Of a stretch of 35,426 bases of DNA, positions 6,489 to 15,757 are shown piece by piece. The notes below the pieces were generated by a model. It did no database searches and had not been told where the DNA came from. It saw only the letters and a list, made by a program, of their open reading frames with translations. Positions within the stretch are counted from its first letter, which is position 1. Each line of letters begins with the position of its first letter. The stretch comes from Acidobacteriaceae bacterium (GTDB taxonomy: Bacteria > Acidobacteriota > Terriglobia > Bryobacterales > Bryobacteraceae), in the NCBI GenBank assembly GCA_019245255.1, contig JAFARV010000085.1, positions 1 to 35,426 of the forward strand, read 5' to 3'. Made by a program: the position numbers and the translations under genes.

Positions 6489-7706
6489 GTGAGATTAACT
6501 AAAGTCTTATTTGCTTTGGGCTGCGCCGGCATGTTCGTCTCGGCACTTCAGGCGCAACAGATACCAGATTTAAAGGTCGGCAACGATACGGTCCAGTTCC
6601 ATGCATTTGCGTCGCAGGGATTCGCCTACACCAACGACAACAATTACCTGACGATGAACACAAGTAACGGCAGCGCTGCGTTTACGGAGTTTGGTTTTAA
6701 TGCGTCGATGCAAGTTACCAACAAGCTTCGAGTCGGTGCGCAGATGTACGACCGGAACATCGGTCAGCTGGGCGGATGGCATCCCACATTTGACTGGGGA
6801 TACGCCGACTATCGCTTCAACGATTGGTTTGGGATCCGAGCCGGAAAAGTGAAGACTGCATTGGGTCTCTTCAACGATACGCAAGATACCGAAGCGCTTT
6901 ATACCTGGGCGCTGTTGCCTCAATCGGTTTACCCGATCGACTTACGCAGCAATAACATCGCCCACACGGGTGGCGACGTGTACGGCTCACTCTCATTGCA
7001 TAAGGCCGGCACAGTCGGATACACCGCGTATATCGGAGCGCGTTCCTTCGACCCATACGGCGGGTACAATTACTTCTCGGCTAATCTCGGCATACCGATC
7101 GTTAGCAACTCGGGTCGCGCCGCCGGCACGGATGTCCGCTGGACTACGCCCGTCACCGGTTTGATGGTTGGCGGGTCCTTTATGGATCAAACGCAGGACA
7201 GAAAGGGATACTATACAACTCTCGCATTGGGAGCGCCGCTAGGCACCCCTTACAGCTTTGTTGCTAACCCACAGCGAACGTCGGCTGCTTACGGAGATTA
7301 CACACGTGGTAATTGGCACTTGAACGCAGAGTTCCGGCGGGATCACTATATCGGCGATATAAGCACGACATTCGGTCCCGTGTTCCCGTGGAACGGTAGC
7401 GATAAAGCATGGTTTGTGTCAGCAGCCTACCGTATCAACAAGCATCTGGAGCTTGGAGCATATCACTCGCATTACACGGTTGATGCACCATTTATTGCGA
7501 CGGACCCCAATAGCAATCACATTTATGACGAAGTCGCGACAGCTCGTGTGGATGTGACCTCGTGGTGGGATGTAAAGATCGAAGGCCATTTCATGAATGG
7601 TTACGGTGATATGTTCTCCGCACATGGATTCTATGTCGCGAACAACCCGCAAGGCATGAAGCCGAGCACCGATATGCTCGTTATCCGCACGGGTGTGAAT
7701 TTCTAA
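6489..7706 (+). CDS. Outer-membrane beta-barrel porin-like protein
   Basis: 405 residues with an N-terminal signal peptide (MRLTKVLFALGCAGMFVSA, cleavage near LQA-QQ), alternating amphipathic strands throughout and a C-terminal Phe (VIRTGVNF), the usual barrel-assembly signal. Regions such as DVYGSLSLHKAGTVGYTAYIGARSF and YRFNDWFGIRAGKVKTALGLFNDTQ look like OprO/OprP-type phosphate-selective or alginate porins, though I cannot name the substrate. I chose GTG 6489, with GGGAG 9 bases upstream, instead of the ORF-track start 6462, because it places the signal peptide at the very N-terminus. A PstS-like protein is encoded 29 bases downstream, which supports a phosphate or oxyanion connection by inference. 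Confidence 0.7.
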   Translation: MRLTKVLFALGCAGMFVSALQAQQIPDLKVGNDTVQFHAFASQGFAYTNDNNYLTMNTSNGSAAFTEFGFNASMQVTNKLRVGAQMYDRNIGQLGGWHPTFDWGYADYRFNDWFGIRAGKVKTALGLFNDTQDTEALYTWALLPQSVYPIDLRSNNIAHTGGDVYGSLSLHKAGTVGYTAYIGARSFDPYGGYNYFSANLGIPIVSNSGRAAGTDVRWTTPVTGLMVGGSFMDQTQDRKGYYTTLALGAPLGTPYSFVANPQRTSAAYGDYTRGNWHLNAEFRRDHYIGDISTTFGPVFPWNGSDKAWFVSAAYRINKHLELGAYHSHYTVDAPFIATDPNSNHIYDEVATARVDVTSWWDVKIEGHFMNGYGDMFSAHGFYVANNPQGMKPSTDMLVIRTGVNF

Positions 7707-7735
7707 CTACGGACGCGTCATCAGGAGAAGAAAAC

Positions 7736-8158
7736 ATGAGACGTCTCAATCATTTATTCGCGGCAGCAGCGCTGAGTGCGCTGCTCGGCGTGGCCGCCAA
7801 TGCCGGAGAATTCAAAGTCATCGCCAATTCGAGTGTGGACACTGCGGCGGTCTCGCTCGACGATCTGAAATCGGTGTTTCTCGAAACCAAGATGGAACTG
7901 GGCTCCGGGCACGTGGTGCCGGTGCTCGAGAAATCCGGGCCTGCACACGAAGCGTTTCTGAAGGACTGCCTGGGCAAGTCGGACTCGGCGCTGTCCACGT
8001 ACTATCGCAGTCTGGTGTTCACCGGTAAGGGCTCGATGCCCAAAGCCCTCGGTTCGGATGCCGATGTAGTGGAGTACGTAGCCAAGACCAAGGGCGCCAT
8101 CGGCTATGTGGCGGCGAGCGCCGCGGCCGCCAGTGTCAAAACTCTCGAAGTGAAGTGA
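7736..8158 (+). CDS. Small periplasmic phosphate-binding (PstS-like) protein
   Basis: 140 residues with a signal peptide ([18 protein letters not shown]). The mature part shows the half-domain seen in short PBP-like proteins: [39 protein letters not shown] and [10 protein letters not shown], the last equivalent to the GAIGYV motif of PstS. It is much shorter than PstS (~320 aa) and lacks a second lobe, so it is unlikely to feed an ABC transporter directly. AGGAGA precedes the ATG. It sits between a porin and a chemoreceptor and touches the latter (GTGA overlap region), so a sensing role as a periplasmic ligand carrier for the receptor is a reasonable inference. Confidence 0.7.
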   Translation: MRRLNHLFAAAALSALLGVAANAGEFKVIANSSVDTAAVSLDDLKSVFLETKMELGSGHVVPVLEKSGPAHEAFLKDCLGKSDSALSTYYRSLVFTGKGSMPKALGSDADVVEYVAKTKGAIGYVAASAAAASVKTLEVK

Positions 8159-8163
8159 TCCAT

Positions 8164-9600
8164 ATGCGAAACCTCAGTATTACGGCGAAGATTTGGCTCA
8201 GTATTGGGGTCTTCGTAGCCGGATTTGTGCTCTCGACGGTGCTCGGACAGGTGGAGAGCTTCGCCACCGAGCACACCTTGAATGCTGCCTCCGACGCGCT
8301 GTTTCCGGCCGCGCAGCAGAGCCAGGAAGCGGAAGCGGCGTTTCAGCGCGCGGTCAAAGGCTTCGGCGATGCGGTGGTGATGCAGGACGCCTCGGGGCTG
8401 GAGCGCGCGGCACAGGAAGGCCAGGCGGCGGTGAGCAGCCTGAAAGGGGTAGCTGCCATCAAAGGTCTGCCGGCGGCGAACAAGGCCACAGCCGGCGAGC
8501 TGGCACAGTCCGTCGATCGGTTCACCGCCGATGCCCGCAAGACCTACAGCGCGCTGCTGAGCGGCGGGGCCGGCAATATGTCCGCCGAAACCCAGGACTC
8601 GATGCAGAAGCTGGCAGCGCGTACTGATGCCTTGAAAGCCTCGCTCGCGGGTCTGAAAAGCGGTCTCTCCAACGACCTGCATAAACAGTTGAGCAGCACC
8701 CGCGCCGCTTCCGTTGCCCAGCGCTGGGTGGCGATCTGCGTGTTTTTGATCACGGTGGCGGTAGCCGGCGTGATCGTGCATCTGACCATTCGCAAATCTA
8801 TCACCGGCCCGATTGTGCACGTCATTCATGGGGTGCAGGAAGCGGCCGATGGTGCAGCTTCGGTTTCCGACGAAATGGCTGCCGCCGGCGATCGCGTGGC
8901 GCGCGAAGCGCAGCAACAGGCCGCCTACATCCAGGAGACCTCGGCATCGCTCGAACAGATTTCCGCCACCACGCGGCAAAATGCCGCGCGTGCCGAGGAA
9001 GCCGATAAGCTGATGCGCACCGCGGGAGACATGGCCGGGCGAGCCGGCACTGCCATGACCGACCTGACGAACTCGATGAAGGCCATCGCCGAATCCAGCC
9101 GCCTGGTTTCCGACGTGCTCAAGAGCATCGACGAGATTGCCTTCCACACCAACATCCTGGCCTTGAACGCAGCCGTGGAAGCGGCGCGCGCCGGTGAGGC
9201 CGGGGCCGGCTTCAGTGTGGTAGCCGATGAAGTACGGGCGCTGGCGCGGCGCGCCGCCGATGCCTCTAAACGCAGCGGCGACATCATCCAGAAGACCATC
9301 AAAGATGTGAACGAAGGGGTGCAGCTGCTGGGTGCGGCGCAAGGAGCGTTCAACGAAGTCTCCTCCGGCATCAACTCCAGCGCGGTTGTGGTCACCCAGA
9401 TTGCCGCCAGCAGTCAGGAACAAGCCATCGGCGTGGGGCAAGTCAGCACTTCGATTACCCGCATCAGCAAGGTCACGCAGAGCAATGCGGCCAATGCCCA
9501 CCGCACTGCTCAATCCATTGCCCAGATGAAGGAACAAGTGGAATCCACACGCCGCCATCTCGAGCAACTGGTCTCCGTCGTCGGTCTGCAGCAGGCGTAG
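8164..9600 (+). CDS. Methyl-accepting chemotaxis protein
   Basis: 478 residues: TM1 (~10-30, [19 protein letters not shown]), a ~155-residue helical periplasmic ligand domain with no Cache/PAS signature, TM2 (~190-210, [18 protein letters not shown]), a shortened HAMP-like linker, then a cytoplasmic signalling coiled coil. The hairpin tip ([25 protein letters not shown], quoted in part) and [18 protein letters not shown] are diagnostic for CheA/CheW binding. ATG 8164 is preferred over GTG 8155 because family members begin M-x-N-L-S-I. Local GC is clearly higher than that of the porin gene. A strong terminator follows. No CheR pentapeptide is visible at the C-terminus (VVGLQQA). Confidence 0.93.
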   Translation: MRNLSITAKIWLSIGVFVAGFVLSTVLGQVESFATEHTLNAASDALFPAAQQSQEAEAAFQRAVKGFGDAVVMQDASGLERAAQEGQAAVSSLKGVAAIKGLPAANKATAGELAQSVDRFTADARKTYSALLSGGAGNMSAETQDSMQKLAARTDALKASLAGLKSGLSNDLHKQLSSTRAASVAQRWVAICVFLITVAVAGVIVHLTIRKSITGPIVHVIHGVQEAADGAASVSDEMAAAGDRVAREAQQQAAYIQETSASLEQISATTRQNAARAEEADKLMRTAGDMAGRAGTAMTDLTNSMKAIAESSRLVSDVLKSIDEIAFHTNILALNAAVEAARAGEAGAGFSVVADEVRALARRAADASKRSGDIIQKTIKDVNEGVQLLGAAQGAFNEVSSGINSSAVVVTQIAASSQEQAIGVGQVSTSITRISKVTQSNAANAHRTAQSIAQMKEQVESTRRHLEQLVSVVGLQQA

Positions 9601-9626
9601 TAGCTCACGCTACAAAGTACAAAGTC

Positions 9627-9660
9627 AAACGGCGTTCCCGTCGAGGCGGGAACGCCGTTT
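9627..9660 (+). terminator. Strong intrinsic terminator after the MCP gene
   Basis: A perfect 14-bp stem, AAACGGCGTTCCCG / CGGGAACGCCGTTT, around a TCGAGG loop, 26 bases after the stop codon, followed by CTACTT. It ends the porin-PstS-MCP transcript and may also act toward the minus strand. Confidence 0.85.
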
Positions 9661-9909
9661 CTACTTACAGAATTCGCGTAAGGCCCGCGCTGCGCCGGGG
9701 GCCGATAACGCCGGCACACACATCCGCCCCGTTCTCAGGAACCTGACAGGCTCGTGAGAATCTTCGCGTGCGGAGTTTTAACCCGGCACACCCCGACTAT
9801 CGGCGTACAAATAACCGCAGGAGTGCTTGAGTACTCCCTTCAGTGACTGTTTCCGTAAATTAAACCCGATCTAAAGCTTCCGCACAATGTCCTCGATAGG
9901 ACAGATGAC

Positions 9910-10161
9910 CTAGACAGCTGCAGTAAGCATATGCAGAGCGGCACGGCACACGAGTTCAGCGGTGGAATGAATATCCAGCTTTTTGCAGATAGCCTTCCTG
10001 TGATTACTCACTGTGCCGGCGCTCAATTGGAGTAGTGCAGCAATCTCTTTGGTGGTTTTGCCTTGGCCGATCAGATCCAGGACCTGCCGTTCCCTAGGTG
10101 TCAATTGCGCAATGTTACCGCTGAGATTCGACCTTCCATTCAGAGCATTCTTCAGAAACAC
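9910..10161 (-). CDS. Stand-alone LuxR/GerE-type HTH regulator
   Basis: 83 residues, almost only the DNA-binding domain: LTPRERQVLDLIGQGKTTKEIA, then LQLSAGTVSNHRKAICKKLDIHSTAELV, the complete four-helix GerE fold. There is no receiver or autoinducer domain upstream; the frame is closed by a TGA four codons before the GTG start. GAGG sits 5 bases ahead of the GTG, so a short protein is intended rather than a truncated one, although a remnant of a larger response regulator cannot be excluded. It lies between the chemoreceptor and the flagellar operon; a role in motility control is only inferred from place. Confidence 0.78.
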   Translation of the reverse strand: MFLKNALNGRSNLSGNIAQLTPRERQVLDLIGQGKTTKEIAALLQLSAGTVSNHRKAICKKLDIHSTAELVCRAALHMLTAAV

Positions 10162-10698
10162 GTTCGCCTCGACTCATCAAGTTCCTTGGTTATGGTCTTT
10201 GAGCGTGCAGCGGAATACTCACAGACGCAAGCGGAATCTCGCGCCCGCGGCGCCGCTACTATCTGAATCTAGAACTCGCTAAAAGGGAAGAGCCTTGGTG
10301 ACTCTATGACATCCTCGTCTTTCAGCGCTTGGTAAGAGATCCGGCGGAGGTTTAAGTCCTCGGCTGGGGTGCAACTTATCTGAAACGCGTCGAAAGTTAA
10401 GGTGCGTGCAGAGGCATGTATGATTTTTGTGTTTGCATTGCTTTGCCCTCTCCAAAAGGCTTGTTGTTCAGCGATCCGGGTAAGGTCAAGCTCCGGAACG
10501 CACTAAGTTTCGAGAGAGAATACCATATAGACGGCGGGATTACAATACGTTAATAACTGATGTTAATAATTAAAGGCCGCAGCAGCATTTGATACAGCTG
10601 AACGCCGTCGGCGGGTATGATAGCAACGCACTTCCGGCAATTGCCACGAATGGGGGCGGGCCAAGCTGGATCGGACTCGAGCCGAGTCGGGCTAAGCG
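10162..10698. other. 537-bp spacer between luxR-like gene and flgL; no gene seen
   Basis: No ORF with coding character on either strand. An AT-rich patch (GTTAATAACTGATGTTAATAATTAAAGG, ~10548-10575) with two GTTAATAA words is the only notable composition. Near 10675-10689 GACTCG-AGC-CGAGTC can form a short hairpin just 3' of flgL and may be its weak terminator. Confidence 0.4.
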
Positions 10699-11622
10699 CT
10701 AGGAAGGCAATAAATTAAACAGAGACGTTTGCGGCATCTTGGCCTCGGATGCCATGGCAGCCTGGAGGTTAGTCACATATTGCTGCATTTCGACGATGGC
10801 CGAAGTGGCGTCGGCGTCCTGGCGGTTCGAGAGATCCTGTTGATACGCAATGTTCTGACTTGAGGCCTGGGTGAGAGCTGCACTGACGCGGTTCTCAACA
10901 TTTCCATAGAACCCCTGCTGCTGGTTCAGGTAGGTCGACGCATCCTTCACGGCCGATGTAGCCGTCTGCAGGCCGGCGCTATCGTTATTTTGCAGCGCGA
11001 CACGGACCGCATTCATAGCTGCAAAGACGTTCCCTGTCGTGGGTTGATCGGAGCTGTCACGGGCGTCAAAAATTTGCGTCGCGGTTAGCGCAACGGGGAA
11101 CTTGTTGCCGGACGTGTCTTCCGCTTGGCGAGTCGAAGTTGTAACTTGCAGACGGTCGACACCAGTGGGCGAGTTCGCGTCGAACTGGTAGCTGGGGCTT
11201 TGATCGGCGTCACCGCTGAAAATGTATCGTCCGTCGACCTGGGTCTGAGTGAGCGAGACCATCTGCTGCATCAACGTTTGTACCTGGGAAGCGAGTGTCT
11301 GGCGCGTGGCGGCCGTCTGGTTCATCCCAAGGCCCTCGGCTGCCAACGTAGACACCTGATCGAGCACCGTGATACCGCTTGACAGGTTCTGGTCCGCGGT
11401 TGTAACTTCACCTTGCACGGCCGTCAGATTGGTTTGGATCTGCTGGTTCTGCTGAATGTTGGCGTGCAGTTGCAGAATATCGCTGACCTGGTCGGGCGCA
11501 TCCGCCGGAGTCTGTACCTTCAGGCCTGAAGACAATTCAGACTGCACCTGAGACAGGCGGGATTGCAGGTCATTAACGTTGGTTACAAATTGTAGCCCTG
11601 AAGCATTTAATCCAGATACCAT
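10699..11622 (-). CDS. flgL: Flagellar hook-associated protein 3 FlgL
   Basis: 307 residues with the flagellin-like N- and C-terminal helices: LQSRLSQVQSELSSGLKVQTPAD near the N-terminus (the flagellin SGL/RINSAADD-like segment) and NRQDADATSAIVEMQQYVTNLQAA at the C-terminus. VDGRYIFSGD in the middle is typical of FlgL. FlgL forms the junction between FlgK and the filament. The gene follows flgK by 27 bases and completes the flgM-flgN-flgK-flgL operon. Confidence 0.92.
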   Translation of the reverse strand: MVSGLNASGLQFVTNVNDLQSRLSQVQSELSSGLKVQTPADAPDQVSDILQLHANIQQNQQIQTNLTAVQGEVTTADQNLSSGITVLDQVSTLAAEGLGMNQTAATRQTLASQVQTLMQQMVSLTQTQVDGRYIFSGDADQSPSYQFDANSPTGVDRLQVTTSTRQAEDTSGNKFPVALTATQIFDARDSSDQPTTGNVFAAMNAVRVALQNNDSAGLQTATSAVKDASTYLNQQQGFYGNVENRVSAALTQASSQNIAYQQDLSNRQDADATSAIVEMQQYVTNLQAAMASEAKMPQTSLFNLLPS

Positions 11623-11649
11623 GCGTATTCCTTATCGGCTATTCCATCC

Positions 11650-14600
11650 TTAGGCGCTTTGCGGGATGATTGCGAGTACGGACTGAACCATATCATCAAC
11701 GACCGTAATCATCTTTGAGGCGGCCTGGTACGCCATTTGATATTGCAGTACGCGAGTTGCTTCCTGGTTCAGATCTACTCCCGAAACCTGCTGGCGCAGC
11801 GACTGAGCCTGGGTGACGAGACCTTGCTGGACAGACTGCCCATTCTTAGCGTCCGACAGACTAGCGCCAACGGAACCCGCAATACTCCCGAAATAAGCAG
11901 TGAAGCTTTGGCCGTTGATTTCGTCGGTGCCGTCTGTCGGATTTGCCAGCCCGGCCAGAGTGAGTGCAACGGAATTCGCGCTGTTCTGATACGTGGCGGT
12001 GGTAGCCGTCAGTCCGAGCGTCGCATTTGCGGTCCCCGGGAGAATCTGAATGGATCCGTTGGGCCCGGTGTTTGTGGTTGCGAGCACCAGCGCGCCGCTA
12101 TTCGGGTCGAGACTCGCTGTCGCTCCGACGCCGAGCGACTTGAACTGGCCATTGAGGTCGTTCACAACACCGCTGAGCGTTGTATCGGCCGGATTCAGCG
12201 TGATCGCAGAAAGAGATTTCCCGTCGACCTGCAAGTTTAAGGTGTCGTTCGTCTTTGGCGTAATGGTGAATGCAGGCGATAATGCCGTTCCCGCCAGAGA
12301 GGTCAACTGCGGCGATGGCAGGCTCACTGGCCTGGTGTTCCCAAGCCCGAGCGTCGCATTCGCGCTTCCTGCAAGCAGTTGGATCGAGCCGCCAGGCCCG
12401 GTATTGGTAGTCGCAAGCACGAATCCGCCGGTATTCTCGTCGAGACTCGCCGTGGCGCCAATGCCCTGCGATTTAAACTGGCCGTTCAGGTCTGCGACTA
12501 CAGCGCTGAGACTCGTGTCGGCCGGATTCAGCCTAATCCCTGGGACAGAGTTGCCGTCCACCTGTAAGTTCAGGGCGTCGTTTGTGCCTCCAGTAATGGT
12601 GAAAGGGGCAGAAACACCGGCTCCCATTAGCGCCGATACGGGCGCTGGCTGGCTAACCGGCGTGGTAGCCGCAAGTCCGAGCGTCGCATTCGCGCTTCCC
12701 GAGAGAATTTGGATCGATCCACTCGTCCCCGTGTTGGTGGTTGCAAGTACGAGCGCACCGGTATTCGGGTTCAGGCTTGCGGTCGCGCCAATGCCGAGCG
12801 ATTTAAATTGACCATTCAGGTCCGTCACCACACTGTTGAGACTGGTATCCCCGGAATTGAGCGCGATTCCCGGGACAGATTTGCCGTCGACCTTCAAATT
12901 CAGGGCGTCGTTTGTGCCGGCAGTAATGGTGAATGGAGCTGCAACAGCCGTCCCCATCAGAGCCGAAACCTGTGGTGATGACACGCTAACCGGCGTCGCC
13001 GCGGTAAGCCCGAGCGTGGCATTCGCGTTTCCTGTAAGAACCTGGATGGATCCGTTGGGCCCGGTGTTGGTGGTGGCAAGCACGAGCGCGCCGGTATTTG
13101 CGTCAAGACTCGCCGCCGCCCCAATGCCGAGGGACTTGAATTGCCCGTTGAGGTCGGCCACCACGCTGCCCAGCGTTGTATCGGCCGGATTCAGCGTGAT
13201 CGGGGAAAGAGATTTACCGTCGACCTGTAAGTTCAGGGTGTCGTTTGTACCCGGCGTAATCGCAAATGGAGCGCCGACGGCTGTTCCTGCCAGAGCCGGA
13301 ACCTGCGGCGATGCCACATTGACGGAGGTCGTGTTCGTGAGACCAAGGGTCGTATTCGCGTTTCCGGAAAGAATTTGAATGGAACCGTTGGGCCCGGTGT
13401 TGGTGGTGGCAAGCACGAGCGCGCCGGTATTTGCGTCAAGACTCGCCGCCGCCCCAATGCCGAGCGATTTGAACTGGCTGTTCAGGTCCGTGGCGACAGC
13501 ATTCAGACTGCTGTCGGCCGGATTCAGCGTAATCGGTGAAATCGTCTTGCCGTCAACTTGAAGCTTTACTGTGTCGTTTGTTCCTGGAGTGATTGTCAAC
13601 GCGGGTGTACTGGCCGTCCCCGTCAGGGCTGATACCTGTGCAGACGGCAAGTTTGTGGCTGTGACATTCGGATTTATCTGCAGAGTTGCGGCTGTGCTGG
13701 TCCCGCTCGTCTGATCGTAGGTGAACAGCGGCACGCCTAAAACAGTGTTTACCCGGTCGGCGAAGGTCCTCGCCAGTTCGTTTAGAGAACCGGTTTGGCT
13801 GCTGTCGCCTTGAAGGCCAGGCAGTATCTGGTTGCGTACTGCGATGGCGCCGGCGAGCTTGCCGGTCGTAATTTCAGTGGTAACGTCATTGCCATGCGAA
13901 TCGGTGACTTGCGCCTGCGGAGGGGGGTTGACGGCAAGCCCGAGGGTGGTATTTGCAGTCCCGGAAAGGATCTCGACCGATGCGCCGGCGCCGGTCGATC
14001 CTGACGCCATCACAAGCTGGGTTCCGGTGGAATCAACGCTCGCCTTCGTCGTACTGCCCATGGCCTGCAACTGCGTGTTGATGTCGTGCGCTACGGCAGC
14101 TACTGTCGTATCGCTCGGACTCAGAGTTATCGGCTTCGACAGCGCCTTGCCGTCGATTTTCAAGTTCAAGGCATCGTTAACGCCGGCTGTAATCTGGATC
14201 GGAACGTGTACGGGGGCGCCGCTTTGCACGACAGGAGTTGTCGGAACGTAGACCGCGGCGGTCAATTTGTTCACCGTCGAACCGTCCACCAGCTCAGTCT
14301 GTCCGCCGAGCATCACGCGGAACGTTCCGTCCGGCTCCTTGATGGTCATCACATTGGCGACCTCGGACAGCTGTTCCAAAGTACTGTTCACGGCTGCATC
14401 GACGGACGGATCCAGCTGCCCGCCGGCAGAGATCTGGGCGTTATAGCCCGCCAACTGCGCTGCCAGTTGATTGACTTGACCGGTCAAATTGCTGACCTCG
14501 CCGTCTGTGTTTTGAGCCACTGTGGACACGTTCGCGGCTGTACTGTTGAATGCAGAAGCGACGGTTTGGGCTTGATTGATGACTGCTTGCCGGGTAACGC

Positions 14601-14982
14601 TGCTGTTTGGAGACGAAGCCCAGGAGCTGAATGCGGTAAACAGGCTATTAAATGCGGCCGGAACGCCGCTGTTCCCCGAAAGGTCGAATTGATTGTTGAG
14701 GGGCGTCAGGTCGTTGACCTGTTGCTCGTAATAGCCAAGCTGAGCAGTGCTGTTGCGGACGCTTGTTTCGGCATAGTCACTGCGGGAACTTTGCAATGGC
14801 CCCAGCTCGACACCTCCCGGCTCCTTCCCTCCGACTTCGAACGGCATGGCCTCAAAGGTCGGGGTTTGCTCTACGTATCCAGGCGTCGAGGCATTGCTGA
14901 CATTGTTTTGAACGACGTTCAGGGCATTTTGAAATGCCGCAAGAGAGTTCGAGGCGGATGTAAGACTCGAAAACAGTGACAT
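11650..14982 (-). CDS. flgK: Flagellar hook-associated protein 1 FlgK with five tandem hook-IN-like repeats
   Basis: 1110 residues, about twice the usual 450-650. The ends are canonical: MSLFSSLTSASNSLAAFQNA and VVQNNVSNASTPGYVEQTP at the N-terminus (SNxxTPGY of axial proteins), and DLNQEATRVLQYQMAYQAAS plus MITVVDDMVQSVL at the C-terminus. The FlgK body extends to ~440. Residues ~451-997 are five copies of a ~111-residue unit with the landmarks ALxGTA, ITxGTNDxLNLQVDGK, ITLNPADTTL, LNGQFKSLGIGA, ALVLATTNTG and NATLGL, resembling the Pfam 'flagellin hook IN motif'. A diverged sixth copy is at ~251-350. The unit should form a surface-exposed domain at the hook-filament junction. The copies stay in frame, suggesting selection. 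Confidence 0.93.
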   Translation of the reverse strand: MSLFSSLTSASNSLAAFQNALNVVQNNVSNASTPGYVEQTPTFEAMPFEVGGKEPGGVELGPLQSSRSDYAETSVRNSTAQLGYYEQQVNDLTPLNNQFDLSGNSGVPAAFNSLFTAFSSWASSPNSSVTRQAVINQAQTVASAFNSTAANVSTVAQNTDGEVSNLTGQVNQLAAQLAGYNAQISAGGQLDPSVDAAVNSTLEQLSEVANVMTIKEPDGTFRVMLGGQTELVDGSTVNKLTAAVYVPTTPVVQSGAPVHVPIQITAGVNDALNLKIDGKALSKPITLSPSDTTVAAVAHDINTQLQAMGSTTKASVDSTGTQLVMASGSTGAGASVEILSGTANTTLGLAVNPPPQAQVTDSHGNDVTTEITTGKLAGAIAVRNQILPGLQGDSSQTGSLNELARTFADRVNTVLGVPLFTYDQTSGTSTAATLQINPNVTATNLPSAQVSALTGTASTPALTITPGTNDTVKLQVDGKTISPITLNPADSSLNAVATDLNSQFKSLGIGAAASLDANTGALVLATTNTGPNGSIQILSGNANTTLGLTNTTSVNVASPQVPALAGTAVGAPFAITPGTNDTLNLQVDGKSLSPITLNPADTTLGSVVADLNGQFKSLGIGAAASLDANTGALVLATTNTGPNGSIQVLTGNANATLGLTAATPVSVSSPQVSALMGTAVAAPFTITAGTNDALNLKVDGKSVPGIALNSGDTSLNSVVTDLNGQFKSLGIGATASLNPNTGALVLATTNTGTSGSIQILSGSANATLGLAATTPVSQPAPVSALMGAGVSAPFTITGGTNDALNLQVDGNSVPGIRLNPADTSLSAVVADLNGQFKSQGIGATASLDENTGGFVLATTNTGPGGSIQLLAGSANATLGLGNTRPVSLPSPQLTSLAGTALSPAFTITPKTNDTLNLQVDGKSLSAITLNPADTTLSGVVNDLNGQFKSLGVGATASLDPNSGALVLATTNTGPNGSIQILPGTANATLGLTATTATYQNSANSVALTLAGLANPTDGTDEINGQSFTAYFGSIAGSVGASLSDAKNGQSVQQGLVTQAQSLRQQVSGVDLNQEATRVLQYQMAYQAASKMITVVDDMVQSVLAIIPQSA
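11992..13632 (-). repeat. Five tandem ~333-bp repeats inside flgK
   Basis: The repeat period is 110-111 codons (landmark Leu at residues 453, 564, 675, 785 and 896). Neighbouring copies share long identical DNA runs: about 80 bases are the same at ~13053-13128 and ~13383-13458. This points to recent duplication or gene conversion. A divergent related unit lies further upstream in the gene (~13930-14232), separated by normal FlgK sequence. Confidence 0.9.
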
Positions 14983-14993
14983 CGACTCACCTC

Positions 14994-15335
14994 CTACAGA
15001 TGAACCAGCGTGGTTGACGAACCGTACGGTTCCAGGCTCTTGATTGTGCCGCCGCGCTCATACGAGCCGAAATTTGCCGCCCGCAACGCCTGGAGGCCTT
15101 CGTAGAATTTGACGGGAGCTTCCATCAACTTCCGGATGGCGGCCATTTCCCGCGGAACGCCGGATAGGAACGCACGTTCGTTACCGCCGGGCGCAGCAGT
15201 CTGCATCGCAGCGATCGGCTGCAGCAATGCCGCGATCGTTTCCAACTTCCCGGTAACCTGATCGAAGTTCTCGGGCGTGGGATCGGTCAACAGACGGTGT
15301 ATGTCGCGAATCTCCTGGGCCGCGCTTTCGACCAT
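14994..15335 (-). CDS. Small helical protein, probable FlgN-type export chaperone
   Basis: 113 residues, mostly predicted helical: MVESAAQEIRDIHRLLTDPT, LETIAALLQPIAAMQ and FYEGLQALRAANFG. There is no signal peptide or membrane segment. It lies between flgM and flgK with only 10-11 bases on each side, exactly where flgN, the chaperone for FlgK and FlgL, is normally found. Sequence similarity to FlgN itself is weak by eye, so the assignment is mainly from position, size and helix content. The C-terminal FGSYERGGTIKSLEPYG is not typical of E. coli FlgN. Confidence 0.6.
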   Translation of the reverse strand: MVESAAQEIRDIHRLLTDPTPENFDQVTGKLETIAALLQPIAAMQTAAPGGNERAFLSGVPREMAAIRKLMEAPVKFYEGLQALRAANFGSYERGGTIKSLEPYGSSTTLVHL

Positions 15336-15345
15336 AGGGCGTCCC

Positions 15346-15642
15346 CTATCTCGCAGGGCTAATCGCTTCCGACACGATGCCCTTACTGATCTGCATCGGA
15401 TTAATCTGAAAAGCCTTGGAATTCACAGCCTTAGCGATTTGACTGAGCCGTGCCGAGCGATCCGCGTCCACGGACGCGCCGCTCTGTAGCCGTGAAGCCA
15501 AACTCGATAACTGCAGATTGTCGGAGGCCCCAGACCGCGACGGCGCCTTGGAGGAGGATGAGCCCGTTGCGGTGTCGACCTCGCTGGTCCGGCCGGTTTG
15601 CGTCGTTATGCGCTCGGAGAATCCCTGGTCGGTAATTTTCAT
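15346..15642 (-). CDS. flgM: Anti-sigma-28 factor FlgM
   Basis: 98 residues. The C-terminal half carries the FlgM sigma-28-binding signature: LQLSSLASRLQSG, then DRSARLSQIAKAVNSKAFQI and INPMQISKGIVSEAI. The N-terminal half (SSSSKAPSRSGASD) is Ser-rich and probably disordered, as expected for a protein secreted through the hook. FlgM holds FliA inactive until the hook is complete. It heads the flgM-flgN-flgK-flgL operon and lies behind a sigma-28-like promoter, so FlgM would be part of a feedback loop. Confidence 0.88.
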   Translation of the reverse strand: MKITDQGFSERITTQTGRTSEVDTATGSSSSKAPSRSGASDNLQLSSLASRLQSGASVDADRSARLSQIAKAVNSKAFQINPMQISKGIVSEAISPAR

Positions 15643-15757
15643 ATCTGTTCTCTACTTGCGATTCGGTGCGTAGGTACTACCTGTATCGGGCTATACCCTG
15701 AACGGGAAAACGGAGTGGGTGGTCCGATGTAGTTCAAGAGAACAGTCCGCATAAATA

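Noticed and set aside
8104-9567. 487-aa minus-strand ORF across the MCP gene
   Set aside because: Shadow of a high-GC, strongly biased MCP reading frame. Its sequence has no family features (His/Gly-rich translation), while the plus frame is an unmistakable chemoreceptor.
10330-10375. Possible tRNA-like piece (GGTTTAAGTCCTC)
   Set aside because: Resembles a T-arm in a few bases, but no acceptor stem, anticodon stem or D-arm can be folded around it.
12050-12811. 253-aa plus-strand ORF and its neighbours over flgK
   Set aside because: They repeat with the flgK units because they are antisense frames of the repeats.
11992-13632. CRISPR-like array
   Set aside because: The ~333-bp periodic sequence is an in-frame protein repeat, with no short repeats or spacers.
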